DNA of 64,000 nucleotides. Origin: G963674835 sp963674835. Lineage in GTDB: Bacteria; Planctomycetota; Planctomycetia; Pirellulales; Thermoguttaceae. The stretch is taken from the NCBI GenBank assembly GCA_963674835.2, contig CAXXKC010000003.1, forward strand, positions 2,604,001 to 2,668,000, read 5' to 3'. Shown piece after piece: positions 8,363 through 17,394 of this stretch. The position numbers and the translations under genes were made by a program. The notes under the pieces are model-generated. The model saw nothing but the letters and a program-made list of their open reading frames with translations, made no database searches and was not told the DNA's origin. Every line of letters begins with the position of its first letter. Positions within the stretch are counted from its first letter, which is position 1.

Positions 8363-8821
8363 CTATAAGGCGGCTTGCGACTTGGACGGATGTTGGTGCT
8401 CGCGTCTCGGAAGTTTGGCTAGAGCCACCTCCAGAAGCCGTTGCAGGTCCTTCCGGACGAGGCGTTCGGCGGCCTCCTCGGCGTCACACCAGCGACGCTG
8501 TCGCACATCTTCCTCCAGCCATCGCTGCTCGGTCCGGGTAACCCGCATGAGGAAGACCGTTACCAGCAGCTTTGTCCCCCACTTGCCATAGGTGTACTTG
8601 CCGAGCGCCTTGCCCTCGATGCGGCCCAGTAGGCCAGCTTCTTCGTGTGCTTCCTTGAGAGCCGTTTCGGCGGGAGTTTCGCCAGGATCGACCACTCCTT
8701 TGGGGAAAGACCAGTGTCCTTTCCGTATTGAAGTGATCAGGCAGAATTCCAGCTTGCCGCCGCGCACCCGGTAGGGAATGGCACAGCCCTGACGAATCGG
8801 TTGGGGGGTGTTCCGGCTCAT
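8363..8821 (-). CDS. Nudix hydrolase
   Basis: Hydrolase of nucleoside-diphosphate-linked substrates, 152 aa. The Nudix box spans residues 42-64 (GVVDPGETPAETALKEAHEE, then AGL). It keeps the G-x5-E-x7-x-E-x2-E-E-x-G spacing, with Lys in place of the usual Arg before the first catalytic Glu. The N-terminal CAIPYRVRGGKLEFCLIT and KGHWSFPKG resemble diadenosine-polyphosphate hydrolase-like members, but substrate cannot be read from sequence. The start lacks a strong ribosome site. It is convergent with the ketosynthase gene and divergent from the membrane protein gene. Confidence 0.85.
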   Translation of the reverse strand: MSRNTPQPIRQGCAIPYRVRGGKLEFCLITSIRKGHWSFPKGVVDPGETPAETALKEAHEEAGLLGRIEGKALGKYTYGKWGTKLLVTVFLMRVTRTEQRWLEEDVRQRRWCDAEEAAERLVRKDLQRLLEVALAKLPRREHQHPSKSQAAL

Positions 8822-9069
8822 GTCGCCATTGTAGCGGCCATGCGCCGAGTGGCAAATGCGAGTTGGATCGCCGAGGCGACGGCTATCGGCCTTCATTTGG
8901 GAGCGCACGGTGGTCTATATTTGTTAGGCACCAGCCCTGAAAATGCAGCTCGTGCCGAGAGTGCTCTCTGGATATTCGTTGGCAGAACGCCCGATGTGAG
9001 CGGGACCGCGTGTCGATCGTCCCCGCTTCATTCGCGGAATTCGAACACTAACTCACGAGGAGAACTGGC

Positions 9070-9636
9070 ATGGCAAATGCGACCTGGCAGGGAGAAATCG
9101 CGAAGCGGGTTTGGCTCGCCCAATTGATCGTGGCCGCCATGCTGTGCGGAGTCCTCACGTTTCTGGCAATCGCGCTGGTGCTGGTTCAGTTCAGCGTGAT
9201 TCCCGCGATCACCGATACGGCTCCGCTGATGACTGTGGTCCTCCTGGCGTTCGCAGCGGGCGCCGTGGGCGCGCGTATCATCGTCCCCCAGCGGATGGCC
9301 TCTCAGGCGCGACGGAAGATCCGCGAGGGAACATGGCAATTGCCCCAGACCGGCTCGGCACAGGCCGGCACCATCGAACTGCTGGAGCGGACCGGCGATG
9401 CCGGCAAGCTCTGGGTTGTGTATATGGCGCGGACAATTGTCTCGGTTGCGCTGACCGAAGGCATTGCCTTCTTTGCCTGCGTCGCCTATCTAACCGAGCA
9501 ATCGCTCGTGGCGTTGGGCGTAGCCGTGGTGATGGCCGCATGGATCGCCGTGCGGATCCCCACCAAGGCTGGCGCCATCTATTGGATCGAACGACAGCTT
9601 CAACTGATGGAAGAAGAGCGGTTGCTATCGCGCTAG
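9070..9636 (+). CDS. Four-TM membrane protein of unknown function
   Basis: Unrecognised 188-aa integral membrane protein. Predicted membrane segments are at about 16-43, 50-72, 117-138 and 147-162. A basic loop sits between TM2 and TM3 (RMASQARRKIREGTWQLPQ) and an acidic amphipathic C-terminus ends the protein (ERQLQLMEEERLLSR). A strong GAGGAGAA precedes the ATG. It stands alone, divergent from the Nudix gene and about 120 bases upstream of the flippase on the same strand, so it could share the flippase transcript. No motif suggests an enzyme or transporter class. Confidence 0.7.
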   Translation: MANATWQGEIAKRVWLAQLIVAAMLCGVLTFLAIALVLVQFSVIPAITDTAPLMTVVLLAFAAGAVGARIIVPQRMASQARRKIREGTWQLPQTGSAQAGTIELLERTGDAGKLWVVYMARTIVSVALTEGIAFFACVAYLTEQSLVALGVAVVMAAWIAVRIPTKAGAIYWIERQLQLMEEERLLSR

Positions 9637-9757
9637 GTCCTGTAGGACATTGACCTTGCGACGGCCTGATGGTTTCTGGTAATGTCGGCGACCTTTGCAG
9701 ACGCTCTGCAGAGGCCTGTACCAGGCCCCAAAGACCGTGGACGCAAGAGGCGAGCGT

Positions 9758-11194
9758 ATGGGCGATCGCGACCGCGCCGGGCCCTGGCAGAAGCTCACTC
9801 GCTTCGACGGCATGTTCAAGGCGCTTTTGCCAAGCGGTCGCCTGACGCGTAATGCGATGGTGGCCTCGTCAGGTCATGTGGCCAGCTACGCGGTGATGCT
9901 GCTGGTCACACCGCTGCTGACCCGCCTGTACGCTCCGGCCGATTTTGGCATCTTCGCCATCTACACGTCGTTCATTTCCCTGATCACCCTGGCAAGCACG
10001 CTACGTTACGACCTGGCCATTCCGTTACCGTCCGACAACGCAACGGCCGGACGTCTGGTGGTGCTGGCCACGGGTGCCTGCTGCTTGATCTCGCTTGTGG
10101 CCGCCCTGCTGATCGGGGTGGCAGGTCGCAGCCTGTTCACGTGGTTTAAGGCCGAGGGTCTGGCCGACTACTGGCTGATCTTCCTGGTGCACCTGTGCGC
10201 CGCGGGCTGCTACGAGGCGATAGCCGGCTGGATGGTACGTCGCGGAACGTTTGTACCGCTTGCGCGTGCTCGCTTCGCGGTCGGCGCGGTCAGCGCCGTC
10301 GTTCAGGTGGCGGCCGCGTTTCTCGTGGGCGGTTACGGCGGGATCGTCATCGGCGCCGCCAGCGGAAGCGTCGCGGGAGCGTTGGGACTTGCGGCGGGGC
10401 TTCGCAAGGAACGGTTGCCATCCGGCAGCCTGCGGCCCACCGATGTTTGGGCCACTGCAAAGCGGTATCGCCGGTTTCCCCAATACTCTGTAGCCTCATC
10501 GCTGGTTCAGAAGATGACGATTCTGCTGGCGCCATTGGCGCTGGCGGCGTTGTATCAACCGAATGTCGTCGGATGGTTCGCGCTGGCGAATCGCACGTTG
10601 ATTGTCCCCTTGAGCCTTGTGGGTGTGCCGCTGGCACGCGTTTACATGTCCGAAGCCTCGCGGCTGCACCGGCACGGCCAGGGGAACCTACGACGGCTGT
10701 TCTCTCAAACGTTGCGAAAGCAACTGTTGTTTGCCGGGCTGCCTCTGGGAGCGGTTGCGCTTTTTGCGCCGTGGGTCTTTGGCATCACCTTTGGAGCGAA
10801 CTGGCGGGAGGCGGGAATCTACTGCAGCCTTCTCTGTCCGATGCTGGTGCTCTACGTGACGAATGTCGTCCTGGCGACAACACTGGACGTCTTGGAACGT
10901 CTGGGACTGCAGTTGCAGCGGTCGCTGGTCTCGCTGGCCTGTATTGCCGCGGGGATTGCGCTGCCCAAACTGTTGTCCATGCCGCCGAGAATGGCGATCC
11001 TGGTCCTGAGCCTGGCTAGCTCGATCGGCTACCTGTATACGCTCTGGACGACATGGCGAGCCATTCCTGAGCCGTCCGGCGGCGCACCGCCGAGTCCCCA
11101 TGTTTTTGACGCGAGACCGCATGTAGCACTGCCCGTACCGACGGGAGACACCTATGCCAGCGGGAAGGCCCTGGAGGTGAAGCCCCATGCCTAA
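9758..11194 (+). CDS. Wzx-like oligosaccharide flippase (polysaccharide biosynthesis family)
   Basis: Polytopic MOP-superfamily protein, 478 aa, expected to flip lipid-linked repeat units across the inner membrane for Wzy-dependent assembly. The sequence is almost entirely hydrophobic helices. The family's N-terminal feature GHVASYAVMLLVTPLLTRLY, followed by APADFGIFAIYTS, is clear; YAPADFG is the characteristic loop after TM1. AGAGG upstream supports this ATG; an internal ATG at residue 19 (MFKALLPSG) is possible. It overlaps the downstream ligase/polymerase-like gene by 8 bases, so both are translated from one mRNA. Confidence 0.88.
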   Translation: MGDRDRAGPWQKLTRFDGMFKALLPSGRLTRNAMVASSGHVASYAVMLLVTPLLTRLYAPADFGIFAIYTSFISLITLASTLRYDLAIPLPSDNATAGRLVVLATGACCLISLVAALLIGVAGRSLFTWFKAEGLADYWLIFLVHLCAAGCYEAIAGWMVRRGTFVPLARARFAVGAVSAVVQVAAAFLVGGYGGIVIGAASGSVAGALGLAAGLRKERLPSGSLRPTDVWATAKRYRRFPQYSVASSLVQKMTILLAPLALAALYQPNVVGWFALANRTLIVPLSLVGVPLARVYMSEASRLHRHGQGNLRRLFSQTLRKQLLFAGLPLGAVALFAPWVFGITFGANWREAGIYCSLLCPMLVLYVTNVVLATTLDVLERLGLQLQRSLVSLACIAAGIALPKLLSMPPRMAILVLSLASSIGYLYTLWTTWRAIPEPSGGAPPSPHVFDARPHVALPVPTGDTYASGKALEVKPHA

Positions 11195-12599
11195 CGCCCG
11201 CGTGCTCATCGGTTTTCTCACGGCGTTCTATTTTCTCGTCGGACGATGGACCCTCTCGCGTCTCAGCGCGGATGGCAGCAGCGACTGGTATCGTGAGCCG
11301 CGGCTCTGGGCAGTGCTGATCCTCGCGGCCGTGGTGCTTCTGGACCAGCCCTCCCACGGTGTCAAGATCGCCAAAAGGCCCTGGCCCAAACCGAAGCTGG
11401 GAGCGTACTTGCTGGCCGCGGTGGCCTGCTTCGCCTATCTCATCGAGTCGGCCAATTGGTCCCCCAATGCAGCGTTAGCTCATGACAAGGCCTACGAGCT
11501 AACGCTCATCATCGCCGTTGTCGTCCTATTGTTCCTGAGCTTGCGACAAGGTGATGGCGACGCCATTCGCACCGAATTCTGGAGAGCGGTGGTGCTCTTG
11601 ACCGGCACGATGGCTGTGTTCGCGCTGGCCAACACGGCCACGGATCGTCTGGCCGTCCTGGGAGGAGGTCCCAACGCCTTCGGGCGAAACATGGGTTTTC
11701 TCGTCCTGGGGACCATGTACCTGTCCCGGCGTTCCCGCACGCAATGGATTGGGATATGGTGGGCGCTGGCCGGACTGGCAGTCTTGCTGTTGCTGCTGTC
11801 GGGTTCACGGGGAGCATTGGCCGCGGCTGTGGTCGCGGCCGTGGCCTACCAGGTTGTCGACCGTCAGCCGATCAGCAAGCGTCTTCTGTTGTTCCTGGGT
11901 GCCAGCATCGTCGCGGCCGTGCTGCTGACGCAGACAGAGTCCGGTCGCAAAGCCCAGCAGGCTTTCGCCTATCGAGTGCTCTACCTCACGTTCGACCAGC
12001 AGTACACTAGCGGGCGAACCGAGTTGTACCGCCAAGCCTACGATATGGGACGCACCAATCCGGTGTTCGGCGTCGGATTGAATGGCTATCGCAACTATGT
12101 CGGCATTTATCCGCACAACATACTCTTAGAGGTGTTTGCCGAAGGCGGGACGATCGGGCTGGTCTTGTTCGGGTCAGTCTTGTTGAGCGCCGGTGTCGGG
12201 CTGTTGCAGATGCGGGGGCGATTGAATGCCGCTGCCGTGGCCGCAGCGGCGCACGCGTTTGCTTCCGCGCAAGTCAGCGGCGATCTGTACGACAGCCGCG
12301 GGATCTTCCTGTTGCTTGCGTTCGCACTGGTTCCCGACGTCATGAGGCCGCGCGGAGCGGCAAGTCGAAGCCGCGCCCATGGCTCCACGTCGGTTGCGCC
12401 TCACGCCACGAAGCCCACCGAAAGCGTGCCGGCGCCGCACAGCCATCCGGTTTCCAACGCTATTTCAACCAGTGCGACAGGTCTCGTTGGATCAGCCCAG
12501 ACAATTCGGCCACATTTTCCTCGAACAAGGTGGCCAAATAGCGGCGCGTCGGGGCCTCCATGCGAGGATACGTGCTCTGAGCGTAATTCAGCTTCCTGA
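11187..12599 (+). CDS. O-antigen ligase / Wzy polymerase-like membrane protein
   Basis: Inner-membrane enzyme, 470 aa, that joins or transfers polysaccharide units on lipid carriers. There are about ten hydrophobic segments. Wzy_C-type motifs are visible: LLLLSGSRGALAAA, then a periplasmic stretch with TSGRTELYRQAYDMG and NPVFGVGLNGYR, then YPHNILLEVFAEGGTIG. Ligase and polymerase cannot be separated by eye. It overlaps the flippase stop by 8 bases. Its last 47 codons are antisense to the sulfotransferase 3-prime end, and that tail (Ser/Pro/Thr-rich, no TM) looks non-conserved. Confidence 0.85.
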   Translation: MPNARVLIGFLTAFYFLVGRWTLSRLSADGSSDWYREPRLWAVLILAAVVLLDQPSHGVKIAKRPWPKPKLGAYLLAAVACFAYLIESANWSPNAALAHDKAYELTLIIAVVVLLFLSLRQGDGDAIRTEFWRAVVLLTGTMAVFALANTATDRLAVLGGGPNAFGRNMGFLVLGTMYLSRRSRTQWIGIWWALAGLAVLLLLLSGSRGALAAAVVAAVAYQVVDRQPISKRLLLFLGASIVAAVLLTQTESGRKAQQAFAYRVLYLTFDQQYTSGRTELYRQAYDMGRTNPVFGVGLNGYRNYVGIYPHNILLEVFAEGGTIGLVLFGSVLLSAGVGLLQMRGRLNAAAVAAAAHAFASAQVSGDLYDSRGIFLLLAFALVPDVMRPRGAASRSRAHGSTSVAPHATKPTESVPAPHSHPVSNAISTSATGLVGSAQTIRPHFPRTRWPNSGASGPPCEDTCSERNSAS

Positions 12600-13374
12600 C
12601 CCAGCGCAGGCCGCGTCGGGCGGGAGCCAATACGGTCGACGGCAGTCGACGGAAGGGATGCAGAAGCGTGTCGCTGCAGAGCAACCGAGCAATGGCTGCC
12701 GACCGGGGTACTCCTGTCACGTTCACGCGCACCTGCAAATCGAGGGAATCGGGCATCGGCGAGACGTCGAGAAACTCGCAGATGTCGTTAAAGAACCGCT
12801 TGGGGTCCTTCTTGAGGTCGTCGTAGAGGAACACCGCCACGCGGTCGCGGCCGAAGCAGTCCACGTATCGTTTCAGATGCACGTCGTAGAAGGAGTACTC
12901 GACCAGCATTCGAAACCACGGATCGCCTTCCTTCCAGCGCAGGATCGCCGTGTTGAAGTCGTCTAGCTTCACACCGCACTTGACTTGATTCCAATAGTGC
13001 GAATACGTCCGTTCGATCGGGTTGCGAAGAACGACGACGTGCTTCGCCTCGGGAATATGCTCGGCGATCAACGACGGCGTTTCGGGATCGTAGAAGTAGA
13101 CGGTCGAAGCCTCGCCCAGTTGTTTCGCATCCTGACCGGGGGCCAAGTGTTGCCGGTAGAATCGATAATCGCGAGGCCAGCGTCGCACGTTCATCTTGTC
13201 GAGCCAGGAGCTGAAGAAGTCCAGCTCCTTCAGTTCGGGAATGAAGATGTCGGGATGCTGCGCAAGGACATGGGCAACGTAGCTGGTGCCCGACTTGGCT
13301 GCACCGGGAATGAAAAAGGTGGGCAGAATGTCCATGACTTCGGCCGATCCGGGCCGGCTGGCAACATCGATCAT
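12460..13374 (-). CDS. PAPS-dependent sulfotransferase
   Basis: Transfers sulfate from PAPS, probably to a sugar hydroxyl of the local surface polysaccharide. The 304-aa protein has the 5-prime phosphosulfate loop PGAAKSGT at about 23-30. The 3-prime phosphate-binding segment VVVLRNPIERTYSHY holds Arg117 and Ser125. Both match the NodH/heparan-sulfotransferase-like fold. Upstream frame continues beyond the chosen ATG but lacks conserved content. It is convergent with the ligase-like gene and overlaps it by 140 bases. Sulfated polysaccharide is plausible for a marine-type planctomycete, though acceptor identity is inference. Confidence 0.88.
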   Translation of the reverse strand: MIDVASRPGSAEVMDILPTFFIPGAAKSGTSYVAHVLAQHPDIFIPELKELDFFSSWLDKMNVRRWPRDYRFYRQHLAPGQDAKQLGEASTVYFYDPETPSLIAEHIPEAKHVVVLRNPIERTYSHYWNQVKCGVKLDDFNTAILRWKEGDPWFRMLVEYSFYDVHLKRYVDCFGRDRVAVFLYDDLKKDPKRFFNDICEFLDVSPMPDSLDLQVRVNVTGVPRSAAIARLLCSDTLLHPFRRLPSTVLAPARRGLRWVRKLNYAQSTYPRMEAPTRRYLATLFEENVAELSGLIQRDLSHWLK

Positions 13375-13648
13375 GACGGCGATCCCTGACCTGTGCAGCC
13401 GCCGACCGCGCACGACAGTGCTCTGAGAAACACCCCGTCCGCAGGGGAGAGGTACGGTGCGGCGGCAAACTTGGAGGAGCATACATACCCCAAAGGGCTG
13501 AGTGGTTCAAGGGCAGTTGCCTCTGAGACTCGCTAGCGTCCTTTCGAGTCGGTGCGGCAAACACCATGTGTTGCACAAGCCCACGTACAAACTCTAGAAT
13601 CTTGAGTTCGTCGCGATCTTTCAGCCGCTGCGCCCCGTTCATAGAAAG

Positions 13649-14716
13649 ATGCCCATGGATCCACGCAACGCGACTGCGTCTGCCGGACAGACCTCAGGCA
13701 AGACTGGCTGGCACGGGTTGGCCGAACAGATCCTCGACGGTCACCGCCTGACCACCGACGAGGGCTTGGCCATATTGCAATCTGCCGACCACGAGTTGCT
13801 GGATCTGCTGGCAGCGGCCTACCGAGTGCGGTATGAGTACTTCGGCAATCGCGTGCATTTGAACTTCTTGCTAAACGCCAAGAGCGGTCATTGCTCCGAG
13901 GATTGCGGTTACTGCTCGCAGTCCAACATTTCGCAGGCCGACATTCCTCGGTACGACCTGCTCACGACGGAGCAAATCCTCGCGGGAGCCCATACGGCGG
14001 CCGAGCAACAGGCGCGAACCTATTGCATCGTGTCGTCGGGTCGGCGTCCGTACCAAGCCACGATGGAGAAGATCGCTCGGATCGTTCCCCAGATCAAGGC
14101 GCAGTACCGGTTGAAGGTTTGCGTTTCACTTGGCTTGCTCACCGACGAACAGGCCAGACAATTGAAGGCCTGCGGTGTGGATCGCGTGAATCATAATCTC
14201 AACACGTCACAGCGGTTCTACAGCCAGATTTGCACGACCCATAGCTATCAGGATCGTTGGGACACGCTGCGGAACGTGCGCGCTGCGGGCCTGGAGATCT
14301 GCTGCGGCGGGATCGTGGGGATGGGGGAGAAGGACGATGACGTCGTCGAGCTGGCTTTGCGCGTGGGCGAATTGGAGGTAGAGGCTGTGCCGATCAACTT
14401 CCTGCTTCCCATTGCCGGCACACGCTTGGAGCCGAGTCCTCGCCTGAATCCGCGGTATTGCCTGAAAGCCCTGGCCCTGTTCCGACTGGCCAATCCCAAG
14501 TGCGAATTGCGGATCGCCGCCGGCCGCGAGGTCCATCTAGGGCCTCTGCAGCCGTTGGGACTCTTCCCAGCCAATTCCATCTTTGTAGGCGACTACCTGA
14601 CAGCGAAGGGGCAACCACCGACCGACGACTACCGGATGATCGAGGCCCTGGGGTTCGAGGCCGTGGCCGAAGGTACGAACGCGGCTCCCCCGCCGGGAAA
14701 CGGTGCTGGAAACTGA
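13649..14716 (+). CDS. bioB: Biotin synthase
   Basis: Radical-SAM enzyme that inserts sulfur into dethiobiotin, the last step of biotin synthesis. The 355-aa protein carries the cluster motif HCSEDCGYCSQS (Cys 82, 86 and 89). It also has the BioB-specific YNHNLNT-like segment (VNHNLNTSQRFY), CCGGIVGMGE and the C-terminal NSIFVGDYLTAKGQP. Length and motif order match the family. Two in-frame ATGs lie six bases apart; AGAAAG spacing slightly favours the second (13655). No other bio genes are in the window, so it stands alone here. Confidence 0.95.
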   Translation: MPMDPRNATASAGQTSGKTGWHGLAEQILDGHRLTTDEGLAILQSADHELLDLLAAAYRVRYEYFGNRVHLNFLLNAKSGHCSEDCGYCSQSNISQADIPRYDLLTTEQILAGAHTAAEQQARTYCIVSSGRRPYQATMEKIARIVPQIKAQYRLKVCVSLGLLTDEQARQLKACGVDRVNHNLNTSQRFYSQICTTHSYQDRWDTLRNVRAAGLEICCGGIVGMGEKDDDVVELALRVGELEVEAVPINFLLPIAGTRLEPSPRLNPRYCLKALALFRLANPKCELRIAAGREVHLGPLQPLGLFPANSIFVGDYLTAKGQPPTDDYRMIEALGFEAVAEGTNAAPPPGNGAGN

Positions 14717-14776
14717 GCGTAAGATGAGGTAGACTCTGGAGTAAGGGTCGAATCGCCATTCAGGGTCTTAGTTGCG

Positions 14777-15391
14777 ATGGATAGGTCTGAGGTCCGGAAA
14801 GTTCTCGAGCGAGCCCGCCAAGGCGATGCCGCCTGCCGCGACCAGTTGTTCGATCTTTGCAGGAGCTACCTTGGACTGGTTGCCCGCGCGCAGGTGGAAA
14901 CTTGGCTGAAGGTGAAGGTCGACGCCTCGGATGTCGTCCAGGAGACGATGCTGGAAGCCTATCGCGATTTCGACCGTTTCCAGGGCACGACGGAAAAGGA
15001 ATGGCTCGCGTGGCTCCGCAAGATCCTCGCCCACAACGTGGCCGACTTCGTGCGCCAGTATCGTGGCGCGGCCAAACGCCAGGTTGGGCGCGAAGTTCCC
15101 TTCCGCGACGCGGCCGCTTCCGTAAGTAACTTGAGAGGCGCGCCAGAGCCGGCGGCGCCGATTGCCACCCCGAGCCAGGAGTTCTTGCGGCTGGACGACG
15201 AGATTCGCGTGGCGGCCGCGCTGGGCGATTTGCCGCCTGACTACCAGGAAGTCATTCTGCTGCGGAACCTCCGCCGGTTGCCGTTCAACGAAGTGGCGGA
15301 GGAGATGGGGCGCTCTCGGCCTGCGGTGCAGATGTTGTGGATGCGGGCGATCAAGCGGCTCCAACAGGCCCTGGCAGACGAAGCACAGTGA
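14777..15391 (+). CDS. ECF-type RNA polymerase sigma factor
   Basis: Sigma-70-family regulator of 204 aa. Region 2 (about 25-95) includes DASDVVQETMLEAYRDFDRF and WLAWLRKILAHNVADFVRQY. An Ala/Pro linker leads into region 4 (about 150-200), with LPPDYQEVILLRNLRRLPFN and EEMGRSRPAVQMLWMRAIKR, a helix-turn-helix. It lacks region 3, as expected for ECF factors. The stop overlaps the kinase ATG as TGATG, a strong sign of translational coupling. Sigma-kinase pairs of this kind are common in planctomycetes, where phosphorylation may control the sigma factor; that link here is inferred from gene order. Confidence 0.9.
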   Translation: MDRSEVRKVLERARQGDAACRDQLFDLCRSYLGLVARAQVETWLKVKVDASDVVQETMLEAYRDFDRFQGTTEKEWLAWLRKILAHNVADFVRQYRGAAKRQVGREVPFRDAAASVSNLRGAPEPAAPIATPSQEFLRLDDEIRVAAALGDLPPDYQEVILLRNLRRLPFNEVAEEMGRSRPAVQMLWMRAIKRLQQALADEAQ

Positions 15392-17013
15392 TGGTGCAGT
15401 TGCCCGAGAATTTCGCCGAGTTCGAGGCGCTGGAGCGTTATCTGGAGCTGCTCCAGTCTGGCCACCAGCCCGACCGCGAGCAGCTCCTCCACGAACATCC
15501 GGGGTTAGCCTCGGCCCTCGATTGTCTGGAAGCACTGGAACGTTTGCGGCCGGTGGCGGCCGAAGCGCCGTCGACGGACTCGCTGGTGGGCATGGCGCCG
15601 TCGGATTTCGGCACGTACGAGTTGATCGAGGAGATCGGGCGCGGCGGCATGGGCGTGGTCTACAAGGCGCGCCAGAAGTCGCTCGATCGGGTCGTGGCCG
15701 TGAAGATGATCCTGGCGAGCCATCTCGCTTCAGCCGATCACGTGCGGCGATTTCAGGCCGAGGCCCGGGCCGCCGCACAACTGAGCCACCCGAACATCGT
15801 CCACATTCACGAAGTCGGCCAGATGGCGGGCCAACACTACTTCGTGATGGAGTTCGTCGACGGGCCCAGTCTCTCCCAACGGATTGCCCAAGGCCCGATG
15901 GACATCGATGCCGCGGTCCAGCTAATCGTGAAGGTCGCCCGCGCCGTGGATCATCTGCACCGGCATCAGATCGTCCACCGCGACCTGAAGCCGTCGAACA
16001 TTCTGCTGGACTGTGAGGGTCAGCCGTACGTGAGCGATTTCGGGTTGGCCAAGGTGTTCACTTCGGACTCCAATCAGACGGCGACCGGGGTGATCGCCGG
16101 AACGCCAAGTTATATGTCTCCCGAACAGGCGGCCGGCCGAACCGAAAAGGTTGGACCTGCCAGCGACGTGTACAGTCTGGGGGCCATTCTCTATGAGCTG
16201 TTGACCGGCCAGCCGCCGTTCTGCGAAGAGAATCCACTGGATACGGTGATGCAGGTGCTAAGTTGCGATCCGGTGCTCCCCCGGCGGCTCAACCACCGTA
16301 TTCCGCGTCGGCTGCAGTTGATATGCCTGAAGTGTTTGGCCAAGCGCTCCCAGGATCGCTACCCGTCGGCGAAGGCGTTGGCCGAAGACCTGGAACGTTA
16401 CTACCTGGGCGAATCGCTTATTGCACGACCGCCCACTCTGGTGGAACGCCTTTGGTCCTGGAGTCGTCGCGAGCCGGCGCTGTCGTTGCGCTTGGCTGCG
16501 CTGGCCGGTTTCTACGCGGTCGAATTGGTGAACTACTATGGATTCAACCGTGGTGACCCTGCCTTCCGGACCTTTCACCTGGAGATATCTATCCTTTTGC
16601 CTTTGTGGGCCGCCAGTTCCTTCCTGCTGCAACAGGCGCTTCGATCGCAGCGATGGGCCCTTCCCGCCCGCTTTCTTTGGGGAACCCTGGACGTCGTGCT
16701 TTTGACGGCAATCCTGTTGATCGCCGACGGAGCGGCCAGCCCATTGGTGATCGGCTACTTCTTGCTTATTGCCGGCTCGGGGCTCTGGTTCCGGGTGCGT
16801 TTCGTGTGGTTCATGACGGTGCTATTGCTCATCTCTTACGGCATCCTGGTTCTCGATTTCTATCTGTGGCATCCAGCGCTCCAGTCCGGGTTTGACCGGG
16901 CGGCAGATCGGCACGTGCTGTTCGTGGTCGCCATGCTCGTGATGGCCAGCATCATCGCCTATTTGGTGGATCGCGTGCGAACGCTGAGCCACTTCTTCGG
17001 CCATCATCCCTGA
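15391..17013 (+). CDS. Membrane Ser/Thr protein kinase with C-terminal multi-TM domain
   Basis: Hanks-type kinase, 540 aa. All core motifs are present: glycine loop GRGGMGVV at 83-90, Lys105 in VAVKMI, HRDLKPSN at 196-203, DFG at 216-218 and a TPSYMSPEQ activation segment. After the kinase domain come about six hydrophobic segments, beginning at LSLRLAALAGFYAVELVNYY and ending in AMLVMASIIAYLVDRV. The N-terminal 70 residues contain a helical segment (FEALERYLELLQSGHQPDRE) often seen in planctomycete kinases next to sigma factors. The start ATG overlaps the sigma stop. The membrane part has no obvious ligand-binding domain, so the signal is unknown. Confidence 0.9.
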   Translation: MVQLPENFAEFEALERYLELLQSGHQPDREQLLHEHPGLASALDCLEALERLRPVAAEAPSTDSLVGMAPSDFGTYELIEEIGRGGMGVVYKARQKSLDRVVAVKMILASHLASADHVRRFQAEARAAAQLSHPNIVHIHEVGQMAGQHYFVMEFVDGPSLSQRIAQGPMDIDAAVQLIVKVARAVDHLHRHQIVHRDLKPSNILLDCEGQPYVSDFGLAKVFTSDSNQTATGVIAGTPSYMSPEQAAGRTEKVGPASDVYSLGAILYELLTGQPPFCEENPLDTVMQVLSCDPVLPRRLNHRIPRRLQLICLKCLAKRSQDRYPSAKALAEDLERYYLGESLIARPPTLVERLWSWSRREPALSLRLAALAGFYAVELVNYYGFNRGDPAFRTFHLEISILLPLWAASSFLLQQALRSQRWALPARFLWGTLDVVLLTAILLIADGAASPLVIGYFLLIAGSGLWFRVRFVWFMTVLLLISYGILVLDFYLWHPALQSGFDRAADRHVLFVVAMLVMASIIAYLVDRVRTLSHFFGHHP

Positions 17014-17394
17014 AAGCCGTTGAGTGTAGGGCGGATCGCCGCGGGTCTTGTCGTACCACCGCAGAACCGGGCGTGTCGGCCCTCGTGCGCCGTCGCTACG
17101 AGCACGCTGCAGTCGCCCGCACCTGAATAGACGCGTCTTTCGCAGTCGTCGCGGCCCAACGAGCATCAGTACAGTTCGCATACCTCCTATTTTGCCCATG
17201 CCTGCAATCGCGAGACGAAGAATCCACTCCCATGAGGGAATATGTTTCCCAGCTTTCGCAATCGATGCGTCCGGCACCACAGACGCACACCGACAAATCT
17301 CTCAAATCGAAGCAGTTTGCTAATCCGTCAAAATCGTTTCGTCCGATGAGGATGATGAGATTGTGCCCGCAACCATTAACAATCGGTAATAGAA
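17014..17394. other. Gap upstream of the DUF11-repeat protein gene
   Basis: About 380 bases without a supportable gene. The last 100 bases are relatively AT-rich (AATCTCTCAAATCGAAGC and CATTAACAATCGGTAATAG). This would suit the promoter and leader of the downstream gene, but no -35/-10 pair with correct spacing is clear. Confidence 0.4.

Noticed and set aside
13375..13648. tRNA-like GGTTCAAG in the sulfotransferase-bioB gap
   Set aside because: Only one TpsiC-like stretch is present; no acceptor stem or anticodon arm can be drawn around it.
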